Shown one piece after another: positions 44,601 to 54,999 of a stretch of DNA of 64,000 bases (position 1 is the stretch's first letter; each line of letters begins with the position of its first letter). The DNA lies in the NCBI GenBank assembly GCA_021325145.1, contig JAJPHR010000034.1, forward strand, positions 1 to 64,000, given 5' to 3'. The notes under the pieces are model-generated. The model did not search any database and was not told where the DNA came from. It saw only the letters and a program-made list of their open reading frames with translations. Origin of the DNA: Verrucomicrobiota bacterium. Its GTDB lineage: Bacteria > Verrucomicrobiota > Verrucomicrobiia > Limisphaerales > Pedosphaeraceae. The position numbers and the translations under genes were made by a program.

Positions 44601-45938
44601 AAAACGGTGACGGACGCGCAAGGCCGCGAGAAGGAAGTTCCCGATGATTTGCTCGTGAGCACGGACCGAAATTTCCGGCCCACGGACCCGCAGTTCGGCC
44701 CCGACGGCGCGCTTTATTTCGGCGACTGGTGCAATGCGCTGATCGGCCACATGCAGTATTCGCAACGCGACCCCAACCGTGATCACACTCGCGGGCGGAT
44801 TTATCGCATGACGTACAAAGGCAAGCCGCTGTTGAAGCCGGTGACGCAGTTCGGCAAATCGTCGACGGAATTGCTGGAGCAATTGCGGGAGTACGAGCCG
44901 CGCACGCGTTATCGCGCCCGGCGCGAACTATGGGACCGGCCAACCACCGAAGTGTCCGCCGCGGTGAAGAAGTGGGTGGGCCGGCTTGATCCGACCGACA
45001 AGGATTACGATCGTCTGCTGCTGGAGGCGCTTTGGCAGCAGCAGAGCCATCATATAATCGATCCCGTATTGTTGAAAAAAGTCTTGCGCGCGAAGACGGG
45101 GGAGGCTCGCGCCGGCGCCACGCGGGTGCTGGCGGATGAATGGGAGCGGATTCCGAACGCAATGGAACTCATCAAGGCGCAGGTGACGGACGAGTTTCCA
45201 CGCACGCGGCTGGAAGCGGTGCGCGCGCTGAGCTTTGTCCAGACCCCGGAAGCAGTTGAGACGGCGCTGCTCGCGGCGAATTATCCTCTGGATTATTGGC
45301 TGGAATATACGTTGCAAATGACGGTGGGCGCACTCGAGCCGGTTTGGAAAGGGCCGTTTGAGGCGGGTAAAATGGCGCAGAACAATCCCCGGGGGCGCGA
45401 GTTTCTGGAGACCATGGCAGTCGGGTCAAAACCGGGTGAGGCGGCGGAAAAAATCATCAAACGATTGCTCGCCGGCGGCGTGGCCGAACCTGACCGGAGA
45501 TCGGCGTATGATTCACTGGGCCGGTTGCACGGGAGCGCGAACAACGGCAAGGCGATTTTCAATCGCATCTGCGTGGCGTGTCATCGGATCGATGGACAAG
45601 GAGTGGATTATGGGCCCGATTTGAGCAAGGTGGCTGGGCGCTTGAGCACGCAGGACATCGTCGAGTCCATCATGGATCCAAACGCAAAAGTGGATCCGAA
45701 ATATACGACGACAAACGTCGATACGAAGGACGGGGAAACTTACACCGGATTTGCGATCAGTGAGACGGACGGCGCGCTGACCCTGCGCATTGCGGGCGGC
45801 AAGGATGTGACGTTGAAGAAGACAGAGATCGGACGACGGGAGAACCTGAAGGTGAGCAGCATGCCCGAAGGTTTGGCGGCGGGAATGTCCGCGACGGAGT
45901 TTTTGGACGTGGTGAGCTATTTGGCGGAGAGGAAGTAA
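41631..45938 (+). CDS. ThuA/SGNH/PVC-type dehydrogenase/cytochrome c fusion
   Basis: 1435 residues with a signal peptide. Domains in order: ThuA-like (LGKHVVLISGDEEYRSEES, about 30-290), SGNH/GDSL-like hydrolase (GERIAFLGNSLAERMNLYG near 385, ending with NGCHLNEAGDREVSQLL), a PVC-type membrane-bound dehydrogenase propeller (PPGFEVNLFASEREFPELAKP near 705 to 1060), HEAT-like helices, and a C-terminal cytochrome c with heme motif CVACHRIDGQGVDYGPD near 1313. Typical of Verrucomicrobia/Planctomycetes sugar oxidation systems and exported. Carrying all four modules in one chain is noteworthy. Confidence 0.88.
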   Translation: MNMKRYLSRLVVCALWAGILIDSRSADFVVYEGKAGPGLGKHVVLISGDEEYRSEESLPQLGKILAERHGFKCTVLFAINPTNGTIDPNVRNNLPGAEALDSADVIVMLTRFRDWPDAQMKHFVEAYLAGKPIIALRTSTHAFNFDSGPSAYSKFSWNSKEWPGGFGKQVLGETWVAHHGEHKKEATRGIIEPAAKEDPILRGVTDLFGNADVYAANPPPDVKVLVRGQVLSGMNPADAPVVGKKNDPMQPVVWTRLYANEAGKTNKVLCTTMGAATDLENEGLRRLMVNAVYWAVGLDVPEKADVTCVGEYKPTMYGFNGFIKGVKPAQLEYEVKAPELKKKAAEHGAVAPKGDDLLKPQPRPARPALPASQTPLEFIPGERIAFLGNSLAERMNLYGYFEALLHSRFPKLGLVVRNFGRPADEVAIRQRSNDYTKLDDPLGAFGADTFLCFFGYNESFAGPTGVEKFKADYEQFLKDYRQQYPRDDSGAAPRFVLISPVAFEPTGDPLLPDDKVENANLKLYAAAVGEVAKKHGLAFVDLFTPTEKLFAQKAGLQYTINGCHLNEAGDREVSQLLDFRLFGGSNPARIGSPKFEQLRAMVNDKSWIHRQDYRMINGWYVYGGRRTYDTETFPREILKIRAMTDVRDRLIWQIAQSKELVTAQPDDSKTGELYTPPTLFGAREYSEPKELKYLTPEESIAEMKVPPGFEVNLFASEREFPELAKPVQLNFDNKGRLWVSCMPTYPQWKPGDPRPSDRLLILEDTDGDGKADKCTVFYSKLQCPVGFEFWNGGVFVVDQPHILFLKDTNHDDKADVVEQWTDGWATDDTHHCVNAWEWSPGGLLHMLEGVNMSTTVETPWGPLRNQGSPGAYVIDPRTLKLRHYVTPGYGNPWCYVFNWWGQGIVGDGTSAQQHWDSPLSGAQFNGRRGLNTVFNNEGMRPVVGSEFLYSRQFPEEVQGQFIYACVINMNGLTRFEIHDDGSGYSGHRMKKTVTDAQGREKEVPDDLLVSTDRNFRPTDPQFGPDGALYFGDWCNALIGHMQYSQRDPNRDHTRGRIYRMTYKGKPLLKPVTQFGKSSTELLEQLREYEPRTRYRARRELWDRPTTEVSAAVKKWVGRLDPTDKDYDRLLLEALWQQQSHHIIDPVLLKKVLRAKTGEARAGATRVLADEWERIPNAMELIKAQVTDEFPRTRLEAVRALSFVQTPEAVETALLAANYPLDYWLEYTLQMTVGALEPVWKGPFEAGKMAQNNPRGREFLETMAVGSKPGEAAEKIIKRLLAGGVAEPDRRSAYDSLGRLHGSANNGKAIFNRICVACHRIDGQGVDYGPDLSKVAGRLSTQDIVESIMDPNAKVDPKYTTTNVDTKDGETYTGFAISETDGALTLRIAGGKDVTLKKTEIGRRENLKVSSMPEGLAAGMSATEFLDVVSYLAERK

Positions 45939-46070
45939 CCGATGAGGGCGCAAAATCCGATCGCCGCCAATTGCCAACCTTTCGATTCCTGTCCGTCTGG
46001 GCGTGAATGCCACCGGCGGACAGGAATGTCCGCGCTCCAGGCCCGGCCTGTGAGCGCGTGAGCGGGTTGG

Positions 46071-46787
46071 TTAGGTTGAACTGCTGTTCAATGTTTTCTC
46101 CAACTGCCTGGCTTGGTTCAGATGATCCTGGAGGATCGGCAGCGCCTGTTGGGCGAAGGCTTTCACGTCGGGATCCTGAGAGTTTTGCGCCGCATCCTGG
46201 AAAGTGCGAATGTCGCGCTCGTGATCCCGGATGGAGTCCTTCAAGGCTTTCTCGTCAAAGTCCTTGCCACTCAAGCTTGCCAAATGGTCCAGCTCGCGTT
46301 GACGGTGCATGTCAACGGCCGTGGGCACAGTCACGCCCTTTTGGGTGGCGAGTTGGGTCAGTTGCTGGTTCAGACGGTTATGGTCATCGATCAATCTCTG
46401 GCCATAATCCTTTAGGCTCTGGTTTTGGGCGTTTTGAACGAACAATTGGCCCAACCTGACTTCAGCTTGTCCATGCTCAGCAGCTTGATTAACGAAGGTG
46501 GTGTCGTGCGAGGAAAGCTGTCCGGAAGAGGCGGCGACAGTGCCTCCCTGCTCGTACGGAGCGGGGGCGGGGGCACCCATTGGATTATACTGGGTGGTGC
46601 CATAGCCGGGTTCGTTGACGCCGCCATGGCCAGTCAACGCAGCCGCTCCTGCTCCCTGCTGGTTCGGCGCGACGTATGGGCCGGTGCCGTACGGGTTAGG
46701 GTTGTTGTATGCGGTTTGATCACGGTGGTAACTGGAACAGCCTGCCGCCAAAGCGACGACTGACGTTAGAATCAGTATTTTTTTCAT
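46071..46787 (-). CDS. DUF4142 lipoprotein
   Basis: 238 residues. The lipoprotein signal is MKKILILTSVVALAAGCSS, with the lipobox Cys. A Gly/Pro/Tyr-rich linker to about residue 85 is followed by a four-helix DUF4142 domain (TTFVNQAAEHGQAEVRLGQL, DYGQRLIDDHNRLNQQL). Ferritin-like envelope protein of unknown role. ATG 46787 begins the lipobox signal. Confidence 0.87.
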   Translation of the reverse strand: MKKILILTSVVALAAGCSSYHRDQTAYNNPNPYGTGPYVAPNQQGAGAAALTGHGGVNEPGYGTTQYNPMGAPAPAPYEQGGTVAASSGQLSSHDTTFVNQAAEHGQAEVRLGQLFVQNAQNQSLKDYGQRLIDDHNRLNQQLTQLATQKGVTVPTAVDMHRQRELDHLASLSGKDFDEKALKDSIRDHERDIRTFQDAAQNSQDPDVKAFAQQALPILQDHLNQARQLEKTLNSSST

Positions 46788-46813
46788 AACTTCTTTTGTG
46801 TACGATTTACGCT

Positions 46814-46845
46814 CTAAAAAAACCTCCGACCCGGGCAAAGGTCGG
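46814..46845 (-). terminator. terminator after the porin gene
   Basis: Minus-strand hairpin CCGACC/GGTCGG followed by a run of seven T, located 130 bases past the porin stop codon. Confidence 0.65.
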
Positions 46846-46978
46846 TCAATGGGTTGTGCACCCCACGGTTTTGCCCGAAGCCAACTTGAGGAGGAGCGAA
46901 ATGCAATACGGGGTGTTACACAATTTGACTCCAGGCGCAGACTGGGCAGGAGCAGACGGCCATCTTCCAGCGTTTTGG

Positions 46979-48376
46979 CTACAGGCTCCAGTGAAGGCGC
47001 AGACTGAAAACGTGAACGGGACCGCGGTCCCGGTTGAAGGCGGGATTGCTGATGAATTGGTAATCGAACGCGCCGTGAATGGTTTTCCAGATTTGGAAAT
47101 CGTAGTAAGTTTCGAGAATTTCTTCGGGGTGATAGGACAGCGCCCCGTCACCGGCAAGAATGCCGGTCCCGCCAGCCGCAAAGAACTCGCGATGCACACG
47201 GGACGCGCCGTTAACCAGTCCGGCGATGCCGATGGTGTCATTCGTGCGGCCCCAAAAACCGCCCTGGATGCTGAGCCCCAGGGAAGCGGTATGGTCCACG
47301 TCACTAAACATCCAGGCTTCGTTGCGGCCATCGCTCCAGCCGAGGCGCAGAAACCCGCCAATGCCCTTCACCAGTTCCTGTTCGGCATTCAAGCCGAAGC
47401 CGAATTTGGAACGATAAGCGCGCGTAAAGCTGATGTCCTCGTTGAGGGCTGGATTGGCGAGTGTCTCCGCATAGCTGCCCATGTGGGCCCGGTTCAGGAA
47501 AGCAAGCAGGCGAACCGCGCCCGGATGATCATTGATCGTGTGCCGGTGCTCAAACTCCGTCACCATCGCCCACGCCTTGGTGTAGGCGGGGTCCTGTGCC
47601 GTGGTGTTCGGGTTTCGAGGCACTTGAAAGAAACCGTAACGCAAGACCCATCGCGGCTGGTTCAATTCCATCGCCAGCCCGGTGGTGAAACCGAGGCTGT
47701 CGGCCGGGTAATCCCAGGCTTCGTTGGCCACCAAACCCCAGTTCAGGAATTGCGTGCGGGGATCATTCGCATACGAGTTGACATCGAAAATGTCCTTGGC
47801 GCTGAATCGCCCAATCGTGAACGTGAGGCGCGAAATGTCCTGCCTGCCAGCCAGGTGGAGTTCGTCGTCCTCGACGGTTTCCTGTTCGCCGCCGAATCCG
47901 ATGTTTTGGCGGATGAACATGCGGGTGAAATTCACGTTGGGAACTTTCGTGCCGAGCCGGAAGGCTTCGCCGTTGGGAAATCCCTCGACACCCAGCGTGT
48001 TGTTGAACCCAAATCCCTGCCACATCAGGCCGTCCAGGTGGAACTCGGCTCCGTTCCACAATCTCCGGCCAACCATCAAATCCAGGGAAACAGTTTCCTT
48101 CACTTCATTGACCGCGTGCAGGCTGTTTGGCCCGGAATATTTGGCGGGAAAGCCCGGGTGATATTGGAGTATGTCGGTATTTTGCGCATGCCAGTTCCAG
48201 TTCTGCACCGCCGCGTCGGATGGCGGAGTGGTTGGAGGTTCGGCATGGTCCACGAGTTGCGAGGCAGCGGGTGATTCGGCATCCGGCGCAGGAGCATCCG
48301 CCGCCTTCAGCGAGGCGGCGGCGCTGGCAGTCATGGCAAGCAGCGCGAAGAAAGTCAGTTTGGTTCGAGCTCGCAT
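46979..48376 (-). CDS. OprB-like carbohydrate-selective porin
   Basis: 466 residues with a signal peptide (LTFFALLAMTASAAASLKA), then a periodic beta-strand pattern with aromatic girdles ending in a C-terminal aromatic-rich strand (VHVFSLRLHWSL). Landmarks include WNWHAQNTDILQYHPGFPA and GRFSAKDIFDVNSYANDPR, as in OprB-type porins. Outer-membrane channel for sugars (family knowledge). Confidence 0.82.
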   Translation of the reverse strand: MRARTKLTFFALLAMTASAAASLKAADAPAPDAESPAASQLVDHAEPPTTPPSDAAVQNWNWHAQNTDILQYHPGFPAKYSGPNSLHAVNEVKETVSLDLMVGRRLWNGAEFHLDGLMWQGFGFNNTLGVEGFPNGEAFRLGTKVPNVNFTRMFIRQNIGFGGEQETVEDDELHLAGRQDISRLTFTIGRFSAKDIFDVNSYANDPRTQFLNWGLVANEAWDYPADSLGFTTGLAMELNQPRWVLRYGFFQVPRNPNTTAQDPAYTKAWAMVTEFEHRHTINDHPGAVRLLAFLNRAHMGSYAETLANPALNEDISFTRAYRSKFGFGLNAEQELVKGIGGFLRLGWSDGRNEAWMFSDVDHTASLGLSIQGGFWGRTNDTIGIAGLVNGASRVHREFFAAGGTGILAGDGALSYHPEEILETYYDFQIWKTIHGAFDYQFISNPAFNRDRGPVHVFSLRLHWSL

Positions 48377-48690
48377 GAGCACTCAATCTCCATCATGGCA
48401 GAGCTAAGAGCCTATCTCGGTAGGGCGCGTCACTCCGTGCGCGCCGACGACTGGCAGAGGGCTGCCCGCCCTATCGGGATGGGTTCCAAGCCGCTGTTTA
48501 ATTGCGACACAAAAACATATGCCATGACAAATAAAAATGGCGATGACTGGTTTACGACGTTTCTCTCGGCAGCCATATTGGTGTTGCGGGATTTTGATCG
48601 CCAGAGCGCCGGAACTCTGGAGATGTCGGGAGCTAAAGTCAATAATACGGGCCAACGCCGAAGGCCGGGCTTTGCCGGCACCCGGTTTGT
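48377..48690. other. intergenic with one family A repeat
   Basis: About 310 bases between two minus-strand genes. Apart from repeat family A and a short AT-rich stretch near 48515, nothing is recognised. Confidence 0.5.
48421..48475. repeat. dispersed repeat family A
   Basis: Begins TAGGGCGCGTCACTCCGTGC and ends CTGCCCGCCCTAT; the terminal 7 bases are complementary (TAGGGCG/CGCCCTA). Confidence 0.85.
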
Positions 48691-51600
48691 TCAGGGAAAG
48701 CTCAAGCGGTAGAAACGGCCGTCCGAAGGAAGTGGATCAGTAAATTGGGCCGTCCCAAGGTTGGTTGAGATGGTGACGCTGCCAATGCTCGACCAGGCCG
48801 GACTGGACAGGCTGCCGGCAGCCTGGACGGTGTAAGTGCGGCCGGGCGTGCCGATGAAGGTGAGGACGGCAGCCGAGTTGGTGAGCTGGACGCTGGTGAA
48901 GAAGCTGTTGGGGCCGGGCCGCAGCATGACACTGCGCTGGGTGAGCCGCGGGGCATTGGCCGCACGATACCAGTAGGTGCGAAAATCATAGTGCTGGCCG
49001 GCGATGGCGTTGAAATTCAGGCTGAAGGTTCGATAAAGCGTATTCGTGAACTGGTTGCGGAAGATGCCCTGCGAGGCCAGCACGGCGCTTGTATCCGCGT
49101 TGATGACGTAAAGCGTTGCGACGAGTGAGCTGTCCAAATTGAAATTATCCACCTTCAATTCAAATTCGGCGGAATAGCTGCCGGGCAAGATCTCGCCAGT
49201 CGCGGGGCCTCTGGTAAGATAACCCGAAGCGTTGTCGCGAATCGGGTCGGCTTCCCAGCAATTTTGCCCGTCCAGACGACCAATGTCGTGAACGAGGTTG
49301 GCCGCCGTCCAGTTGTTCAACCCATCGATGGTTACGTCGGTGACGGTGAGCGCGGGTGCTCCGGGGACATCGTTCCAAAACACCCGGAACTCGAGCGGAT
49401 CACCGGCGATGGAATTGGTGAAGAGAAGCCGGAAATCCTGGGGCTGGTTGAGTTCGGCAAACGCGCTCCAAGGGACATCGCCACTGGCAAGGACCGTGCC
49501 GCCATTATTCTCGCGCACATCCAGGTGGACCAGGTTCGCCGTTGAACCGCCCAGCGCGTTGACGGCCATCCGGAAGTGGGCGAAGTGCGTTCCCGTGGGC
49601 AGGGACGCGAGGTAGGGGCCGTACTGCATGTAACCGGTATGCGGCGCGTTCGTGGGATTGCAGGTCCAGGCCAATGCGCCCGCCGGTCCGCCCAAGGCGT
49701 GATCGAACGCCGGGTTGCCGGCGCCTTTCACGAAGACCAGGCCCGGCGTGCTCGGCTCGGCCACGGAACTGATGGGCATCATCGCCGAACTTTGGCGCGC
49801 GGCATCCGCCGAATCGAAAGGGCCGCTCCAGTTCAACCCAAGCTGACTGGAACCGTTGCGGTCGTTGGTCCAGGTGGAATGCGCGTTGCGACGCAGGAAA
49901 GCAAGATACTGGGGTTTGTGCGTTTCGTCGTAGAGATCGTAAAGATAATGGATGAAGATGCCTTTGAATTGGGGAACGTCACCGCCGCCGCAATTTGGCT
50001 CGCACGGCTCGCTCAGGACACCATTTTGATCCACGAGGGTGGTGGTGGCGGCATCGGCAATGGCCATGGCCTGGTTCAAGTAATTGCTGTTTCCGGTGGT
50101 CTTGTAAAGTTCGGTCAACCCGCTGAGGATAACGCCCTGGTTATACGTCCACGTCGTTTGCCCATTGTTGGCGCAGGAACTGGTCAAGCCGTCGTTGATG
50201 AGGTTTTGCGCGTTGATCATTCCACTGGCATTGAACCATGTCCATTCGTTGGTGGCCCAGGTGAAATACGTGGCATCGTTGGGTGTGCGCTGGTGCAACC
50301 GGATGGCGGCGAGCAGGAAAAGCTCATTGGGAATTGCGTTCTTGTAGCCACGCGCCTTGTTCCACCAGAGGCCGCCGCCGCAGGTCGAATCCCAACCGGT
50401 GGTCAAATCAGCAAAGATTGTTTTGGCCATGCTCAAGTAATTCGCATTGCCCGTCAAATCGTAGGCCCGAATCCAGGCGTTCGCCCACCAGCCCTCGTCG
50501 TCATAATAAAAATTGGTGAACAGGGTCGAGGAGTTATGCACAAACGTGTTGCTGAGGACGGTTGGCACCTGGCGGTCGTTGTTGGCGGACAAGTCGTTTA
50601 TGAGCGCTTCCACACAATTGGCCGCATTCCACCAGCCAGTCGAATTCCAGAGGCCGCTGCCGTTGTACCATTGCTGGAGAGTTCCCGTGGACGTGAGGGT
50701 GTCGGCGTTAAAGTCGTCGCCCGCGATGGTGGGCACCGGATAGCCGCCGCTGACGGCGAAGATCACGGCATCGGCTCCGGCGCCGCCGCCCTGAAAGGTG
50801 AGGATGATATTGGTGACCGGGCTCGACACGTTGGCCAGAGTGATGTCCGCGGCGTAAAGCCTTGGGTTGCTGGTATTCAGGGAATCAATCATCTTCGAGG
50901 AGACATTGACTCGACCCGCCGCGCCAAAAACTCCCGGGGCACTGTTAAACCAATCGGGCGAAATGAACGAGTTCGTCTCGGAAGTGCCGTCGGCGTGGTT
51001 GATCACGCAACTGTTGGTGACCGGGCCGTTTCCCGAGGCCGTAAGAAACGACAAAGCGCCGTACGCGCCAGGCGCCGCCAGCGTCAGTGTGGCGCTCGGG
51101 GTGGCGGCACTCAGAAACGCGGCGTTATTCCCGGCGTAAGTCGAAGGCAGCCTGAAATGATGATCGGGGGCGGCCACTGGCGTTAAGGTCGAGTTGGGAG
51201 CGGGAAGACCGCTGCTGGGCGAGGTGGAGACATAACCGGATGCATACCACGTTCGCGCGGTGTTGCCCGTGCCCGTGTCCATCGTTGCCGTGGTGTAGCC
51301 GGTCAGGGCTCCCGGCTTGGGCGCGCTGGCCTCGACAACAATATCCTCGTTGTAGCCGGTCACAGCAATGGGAGTGAAGTTCCCGCCGGTGGAACCGCTT
51401 ACGCCCATGATGGCTCCATGCCCCGTGCCACTGGCATAGTTGAAAGTGATGCTCGTGATCGTGAGCAGCGTGCTCGTGACGTTGATGTCGAGTGAAACAA
51501 GGCGTGGGTCATTGCCATTGACATTGCTGAAGGCGAAGGTGCCGACATCGATCCGGCCATTCGCCACCCAGGCTGCATTGGAACTGGTGAACCAGTCCGG

Positions 51601-52107
51601 AATACTGACGCTGCCGCTCTCGGTCGTCCCGCCCGTGTGATGAATGACATAGTTGAAGATGACGCCATTATGGCCGCCGCTCCCGAGGAACGACAATTTC
51701 GAATAGGCCGCGGGCGTGGCGAACGTGAGGGTGGCATTCGTGATCGTGGAATCAAGCATCACGGCATTGTTCGCGGTGTAGCTCGGTGCCATTCTGTATT
51801 GGTGATCGGAGGCGCTCGCACTGGTGAAGGTGGAACCGGCGGCCGGCAACCCTGTGGTGGGTGCGCTGGTGTTGTAGCCCAGTTCGTACCAACTGGTGGC
51901 CGAATTCGCGGTGCCGTTGTCCATCGAGGCAGTCGTGTAGCCGGACGGTGTGAGCGGGGCAGGGGCGGTGCTCTCGACCACCACATCGGCATTAAAGCTG
52001 GCGGGCGTGAGGAGCAACACATTGAAATCCGCGCGCAGCCCGGGCGCGAAAGCCAGGAAAAGCCATGAGAAAAGAAACCAACGGGTTGGGGTTGAGCGTG
52101 TGCACAT
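48691..52107 (-). CDS. large secreted GH76-like enzyme with duplicated N-terminal domain
   Basis: 1138 residues. Signal peptide [17 protein letters not shown]. Two tandem copies of a domain of about 175 residues follow ([20 protein letters not shown] and [20 protein letters not shown]). A GH76-like alpha-mannanase domain near 490-800 carries the Asp-Asp pair in [19 protein letters not shown] and [18 protein letters not shown]-terminal beta-sandwich modules end with [19 protein letters not shown], a common Verrucomicrobia tail. Exported polysaccharide-degrading enzyme. Confidence 0.82.
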   Translation of the reverse strand: MCTRSTPTRWFLFSWLFLAFAPGLRADFNVLLLTPASFNADVVVESTAPAPLTPSGYTTASMDNGTANSATSWYELGYNTSAPTTGLPAAGSTFTSASASDHQYRMAPSYTANNAVMLDSTITNATLTFATPAAYSKLSFLGSGGHNGVIFNYVIHHTGGTTESGSVSIPDWFTSSNAAWVANGRIDVGTFAFSNVNGNDPRLVSLDINVTSTLLTITSITFNYASGTGHGAIMGVSGSTGGNFTPIAVTGYNEDIVVEASAPKPGALTGYTTATMDTGTGNTARTWYASGYVSTSPSSGLPAPNSTLTPVAAPDHHFRLPSTYAGNNAAFLSAATPSATLTLAAPGAYGALSFLTASGNGPVTNSCVINHADGTSETNSFISPDWFNSAPGVFGAAGRVNVSSKMIDSLNTSNPRLYAADITLANVSSPVTNIILTFQGGGAGADAVIFAVSGGYPVPTIAGDDFNADTLTSTGTLQQWYNGSGLWNSTGWWNAANCVEALINDLSANNDRQVPTVLSNTFVHNSSTLFTNFYYDDEGWWANAWIRAYDLTGNANYLSMAKTIFADLTTGWDSTCGGGLWWNKARGYKNAIPNELFLLAAIRLHQRTPNDATYFTWATNEWTWFNASGMINAQNLINDGLTSSCANNGQTTWTYNQGVILSGLTELYKTTGNSNYLNQAMAIADAATTTLVDQNGVLSEPCEPNCGGGDVPQFKGIFIHYLYDLYDETHKPQYLAFLRRNAHSTWTNDRNGSSQLGLNWSGPFDSADAARQSSAMMPISSVAEPSTPGLVFVKGAGNPAFDHALGGPAGALAWTCNPTNAPHTGYMQYGPYLASLPTGTHFAHFRMAVNALGGSTANLVHLDVRENNGGTVLASGDVPWSAFAELNQPQDFRLLFTNSIAGDPLEFRVFWNDVPGAPALTVTDVTIDGLNNWTAANLVHDIGRLDGQNCWEADPIRDNASGYLTRGPATGEILPGSYSAEFELKVDNFNLDSSLVATLYVINADTSAVLASQGIFRNQFTNTLYRTFSLNFNAIAGQHYDFRTYWYRAANAPRLTQRSVMLRPGPNSFFTSVQLTNSAAVLTFIGTPGRTYTVQAAGSLSSPAWSSIGSVTISTNLGTAQFTDPLPSDGRFYRLSFP

Positions 52108-52821
52108 GAAAAATTCGTCGTAACAGTGGCGCAAGATCCGGTAATTGGCAAGGTGTGGAAACCTGGTTTCGACAATGCCCTTGCCAAGGTACGGGAAAAC
52201 GTGGCGTGGATCGCAGACTTCCAAGCCTGCTAACCAAATGCGGAGCCGCCGCACCCGAATCGACCCGAATGTTCCGGCAAGAATCCGGCCTCGCCCTTGG
52301 CGGGGACGCTGTGATTTGGCGGCTCTTAACCCGAAAATACGCGAACATACGCGGCTTTTTCAGACACAACAGCTTTGTTTTACTTTGTTCTACTTTGTTT
52401 CGCTTTGTTCCACCGCGTTGCGGCCTGAATCTGCGCCTCCGCGCCAGGGGGGAAAATTTCCCCGGTAAGTGGAAATAAGCGGAAATACCCGAAATAAGTG
52501 GAAATAGGCGTTCATTTTTGGCAAACAGCCGGCCCAATTTCAGCCTTTGGCCTCCAACTGCATGCTGGCTGGCCCATTAAGTTGTCAAAGAACCATTCCG
52601 GCTCCCAATGGAGCGCGGGTAACTGACGCGCGGCACAGTGCCGCCTCTGTCGCGCCCTACTCGGAGCGAAGGCGGATCAAGGATTTTCCCCAACCTTCAC
52701 CGGCGCCGGAAATAGAGCATGCCCCGCCCTCCCACGCAACTTAATTCTGAATATTTCTGTAATACCTCGGTGAGCGGAACGCGTGCTGTGTCCCGCTGAA
52801 CGAGGCGCTGCGGTGGGTCGT
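52108..52821. other. long intergenic region
   Basis: About 710 bases without a supported gene. It contains tandem GGAAATAAGCGGAAATACCC-type repeats near 52470-52510 and TACTTTGTTCTACTTTG repeats near 52380. Confidence 0.45.
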
Positions 52822-52852
52822 ACAAGAAAAGGGGCCGGTATTAAACCGGCCC
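52822..52852 (-). terminator. terminator of the phosphoesterase gene
   Basis: Minus-strand stem GGGCCGGT/ACCGGCCC with 5-base loop followed by TTTTCTTG, about 50 bases past the stop codon. Confidence 0.75.
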
Positions 52853-52903
52853 TTGAGAAACTCCAATCACTCCCGCCAAACCAACCCTGGCGGGGCGAAC
52901 AGC

Positions 52904-54433
52904 TTAAGGCGTTGGCGTGACGGAGAGCACGCGCGTGTCGTAGGTAATGGCGGTGCCGCTCGGGTCGAGGAATTGCAACTTCACCGTCCTGGTTTCGTGA
53001 GGACGCAGGACCGCGTCGTTGTCTCCGTCGCCGATGCGAACTTTGACATACGGGCTGTTGAGCGGCGCGAGGACGGCCACCGATCCGGCTGAGTTGACCA
53101 ACGTTGCGTTTGTGCTGATGTTATCCAGCACGAGGAACAATGGGCCGGCCGCCGGCGTATCGCCGGTGTTGGTGATATGCACGTCCTGCACGATCAGTTG
53201 TGTGTCGTGGTCCAGCCCAAAGTTGCCGCTCACCACAGAGAAGCTTGCGGGCGTCGGAATTGCCCCGGGCACGAACAGGTCGCTCAAGTCATTGACGAGG
53301 GCGACGTTGTTAAATCCGCCGCTGGCGTTCGTCTCGGTCACTGGAATGTGATTGTTGAGCGCCGCCAGGCGAAAGATCTCCTCCATGGTCTTGACGTCTG
53401 AGGAATGGTTCAGGTTGACGCTGCTGGCGTAAGCATTGCCTTTGGCCAGCGGCGAAATGATGATTTCGGGAATGGTGTGGTTCGTGTCATCGCCCCCTTC
53501 GGTTTCGTCCCACCAGATGATGATCACCCCGTTATTTTGATAAGCGGGCGAAGCCATAATTTCCGGGACAATGGTGGCGAGGAAGTTGTCGCCTTGCGCA
53601 ATGGAAGCCTGGTCACCGATGTAATGGACGCCCTGGTAGGTGAACCCGCCGTTCAGCGCGCTGTGGGCGTCGTTAAATTGGTTGGGCGTGATCCAGTTGT
53701 ATTGCCCGACCGTGTTGTTGTTGAGGTCGGCAAAGAACTGGACGAGCGGATAGACGTTCCGCAAGGCCGTGTCGGCGAAGAAGGCCATCGGGTTGTGCTT
53801 GACCGCGTAGTTGAATTGCGTCGTGCCGTAAAAGGGATTGATTGGTCCATTCGTCCCCGAGGCGCTGTGGATTGCGCTCAGGCTCAATTGAACGTCCTCC
53901 TGGTAGTTCTTCCACGAAACACCGGCCGCGTCGAATTGGGCGGTGAGGTGGATGGTCTGGTTGTAGAAGGTGTTGCCGGCGGCGGGCGCGGGATCGGCGT
54001 CGGTGTGCACTCCAAAATCCGTTCCCGCTTCGGCCCAAACGTAGTTGGGTTCGGAGGGATGGACGCCCGTACCGGCGTTGAAGTAAGCCGTGGCAAACGA
54101 AACCTGCGCCGCGTTCGAGTTGCCGGGAGTCATGAGGCTGTTGAGGAACGGCGCAGCCGGGTTGCCGAGAATTTGCTGCGGACTGTTGGTCGGGTTGGGC
54201 TGGACGAGGTTGTGATTTTCCATCGCGATCACAAAGATGTCGCCGATCCGATGTACTCGGTCGCGATCCCGATCCTGATCCGCCGGGGCCGTTTGTGCCG
54301 CCAGCAAAGCGCCTGCGACAGCGCCGCCAAGCAGCGCCGCCTTGCGCCCGAAATTCCCCAGGCGGGAGCCGGAGCATTCGAGGCTGTTGTTTGTACTGTT
54401 TGACTTACCGATCTGTATTTTTTTCATATGCAT
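52904..54433 (-). CDS. secreted phosphoesterase (AcpA/phospholipase C family)
   Basis: 509 residues. Signal/Tat-like leader with LLGGAVAGALLAAQTAPA. The phosphoesterase core is in IGDIFVIAMENHNLVQPNP (metal-binding Glu-Asn), HPSEPNYVWAEAGTDFG and IIIWWDETEGGDDTNHTIPE (Asp/Glu ligands). The C-terminal 130 residues form a beta-sandwich (ITNTGDTPAAGPLFLVLDN). It probably releases phosphate from organic phosphates outside the cytoplasm. The start Met is uncertain by a few codons. Confidence 0.85.
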   Translation of the reverse strand: MHMKKIQIGKSNSTNNSLECSGSRLGNFGRKAALLGGAVAGALLAAQTAPADQDRDRDRVHRIGDIFVIAMENHNLVQPNPTNSPQQILGNPAAPFLNSLMTPGNSNAAQVSFATAYFNAGTGVHPSEPNYVWAEAGTDFGVHTDADPAPAAGNTFYNQTIHLTAQFDAAGVSWKNYQEDVQLSLSAIHSASGTNGPINPFYGTTQFNYAVKHNPMAFFADTALRNVYPLVQFFADLNNNTVGQYNWITPNQFNDAHSALNGGFTYQGVHYIGDQASIAQGDNFLATIVPEIMASPAYQNNGVIIIWWDETEGGDDTNHTIPEIIISPLAKGNAYASSVNLNHSSDVKTMEEIFRLAALNNHIPVTETNASGGFNNVALVNDLSDLFVPGAIPTPASFSVVSGNFGLDHDTQLIVQDVHITNTGDTPAAGPLFLVLDNISTNATLVNSAGSVAVLAPLNSPYVKVRIGDGDNDAVLRPHETRTVKLQFLDPSGTAITYDTRVLSVTPTP

Positions 54434-54878
54434 TTACTTCAAGTTGTCATGCCAGGTCAGTTAGCTTCTCAGCCCGGCTAACCTTAAGCACACCAGGACG
54501 GTGAAAGTAAAAGTGACGATTGTTATAATCCGGTTAAGGATATGGCGGCGAAGTGACAGCGAAGTTACATGTCCGGAAAGTGCCACCGAAAAGAGATCCA
54601 AAGAAAATTCTTGGTTAAATCTCCCGTCTCATTAATCCCTCGTTGAAAGTGCATTGAAAACGAGGGATTAATGAGATGGGCGCGGCCACAAGCTAAAAAC
54701 TGAGTTACACCCAGCTCACAGTAAGACGAGGCACCTTGACTTTCCAGTGAACTTGGTTTAACTATTTCCTCGAATGTTAGTCCGCATCATCAAAACGGTT
54801 CAGTCAGCCCTGAGCGCATCGGGGCCTGGAATCCTTTTGGTGTAAGCGAACGACGTTTCCCGCACTAAATTTCTCCAG
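54434..54878. other. intergenic region preceding a terminator
   Basis: About 440 bases. Contains a GAGGGATTAATGAGA direct/inverted repeat near 54623-54680 (CATTAATCCCTCG and CGAGGGATTAATG). A transcript crossing it would end at the terminator at 54879. Confidence 0.45.
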
Positions 54879-54910
54879 GCCCTGACGCGATCCGTCAGGG
54901 CTTTTTGTTT
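54879..54910 (+). terminator. terminator or attenuator ahead of the EF-G gene
   Basis: 9-bp stem GCCCTGACG/CGTCAGGGC, 5-base loop, then TTTTTGTTTT. It lies 90 bases upstream of the EF-G start, with no plus-strand protein gene before it. Confidence 0.75.
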
Positions 54911-54999
54911 TATCCATTCCCATTCTCCATGGAGAAACGGGAAAACCGCGAAAACAAGTCTTTAACCATGACAAAAAGAATCAGAACACCCGTGTAATT

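Noticed and set aside
49576..51186. Long plus-strand open frame of 536 codons opposite the GH76-like gene
   Set aside because: Antisense shadow of a high-GC gene; no domain and unnatural composition.
48691..52254. Longer start for the GH76-like protein at 52254
   Set aside because: The extra 49 residues precede the signal peptide and have no similarity to it; ATG 52107 is better.
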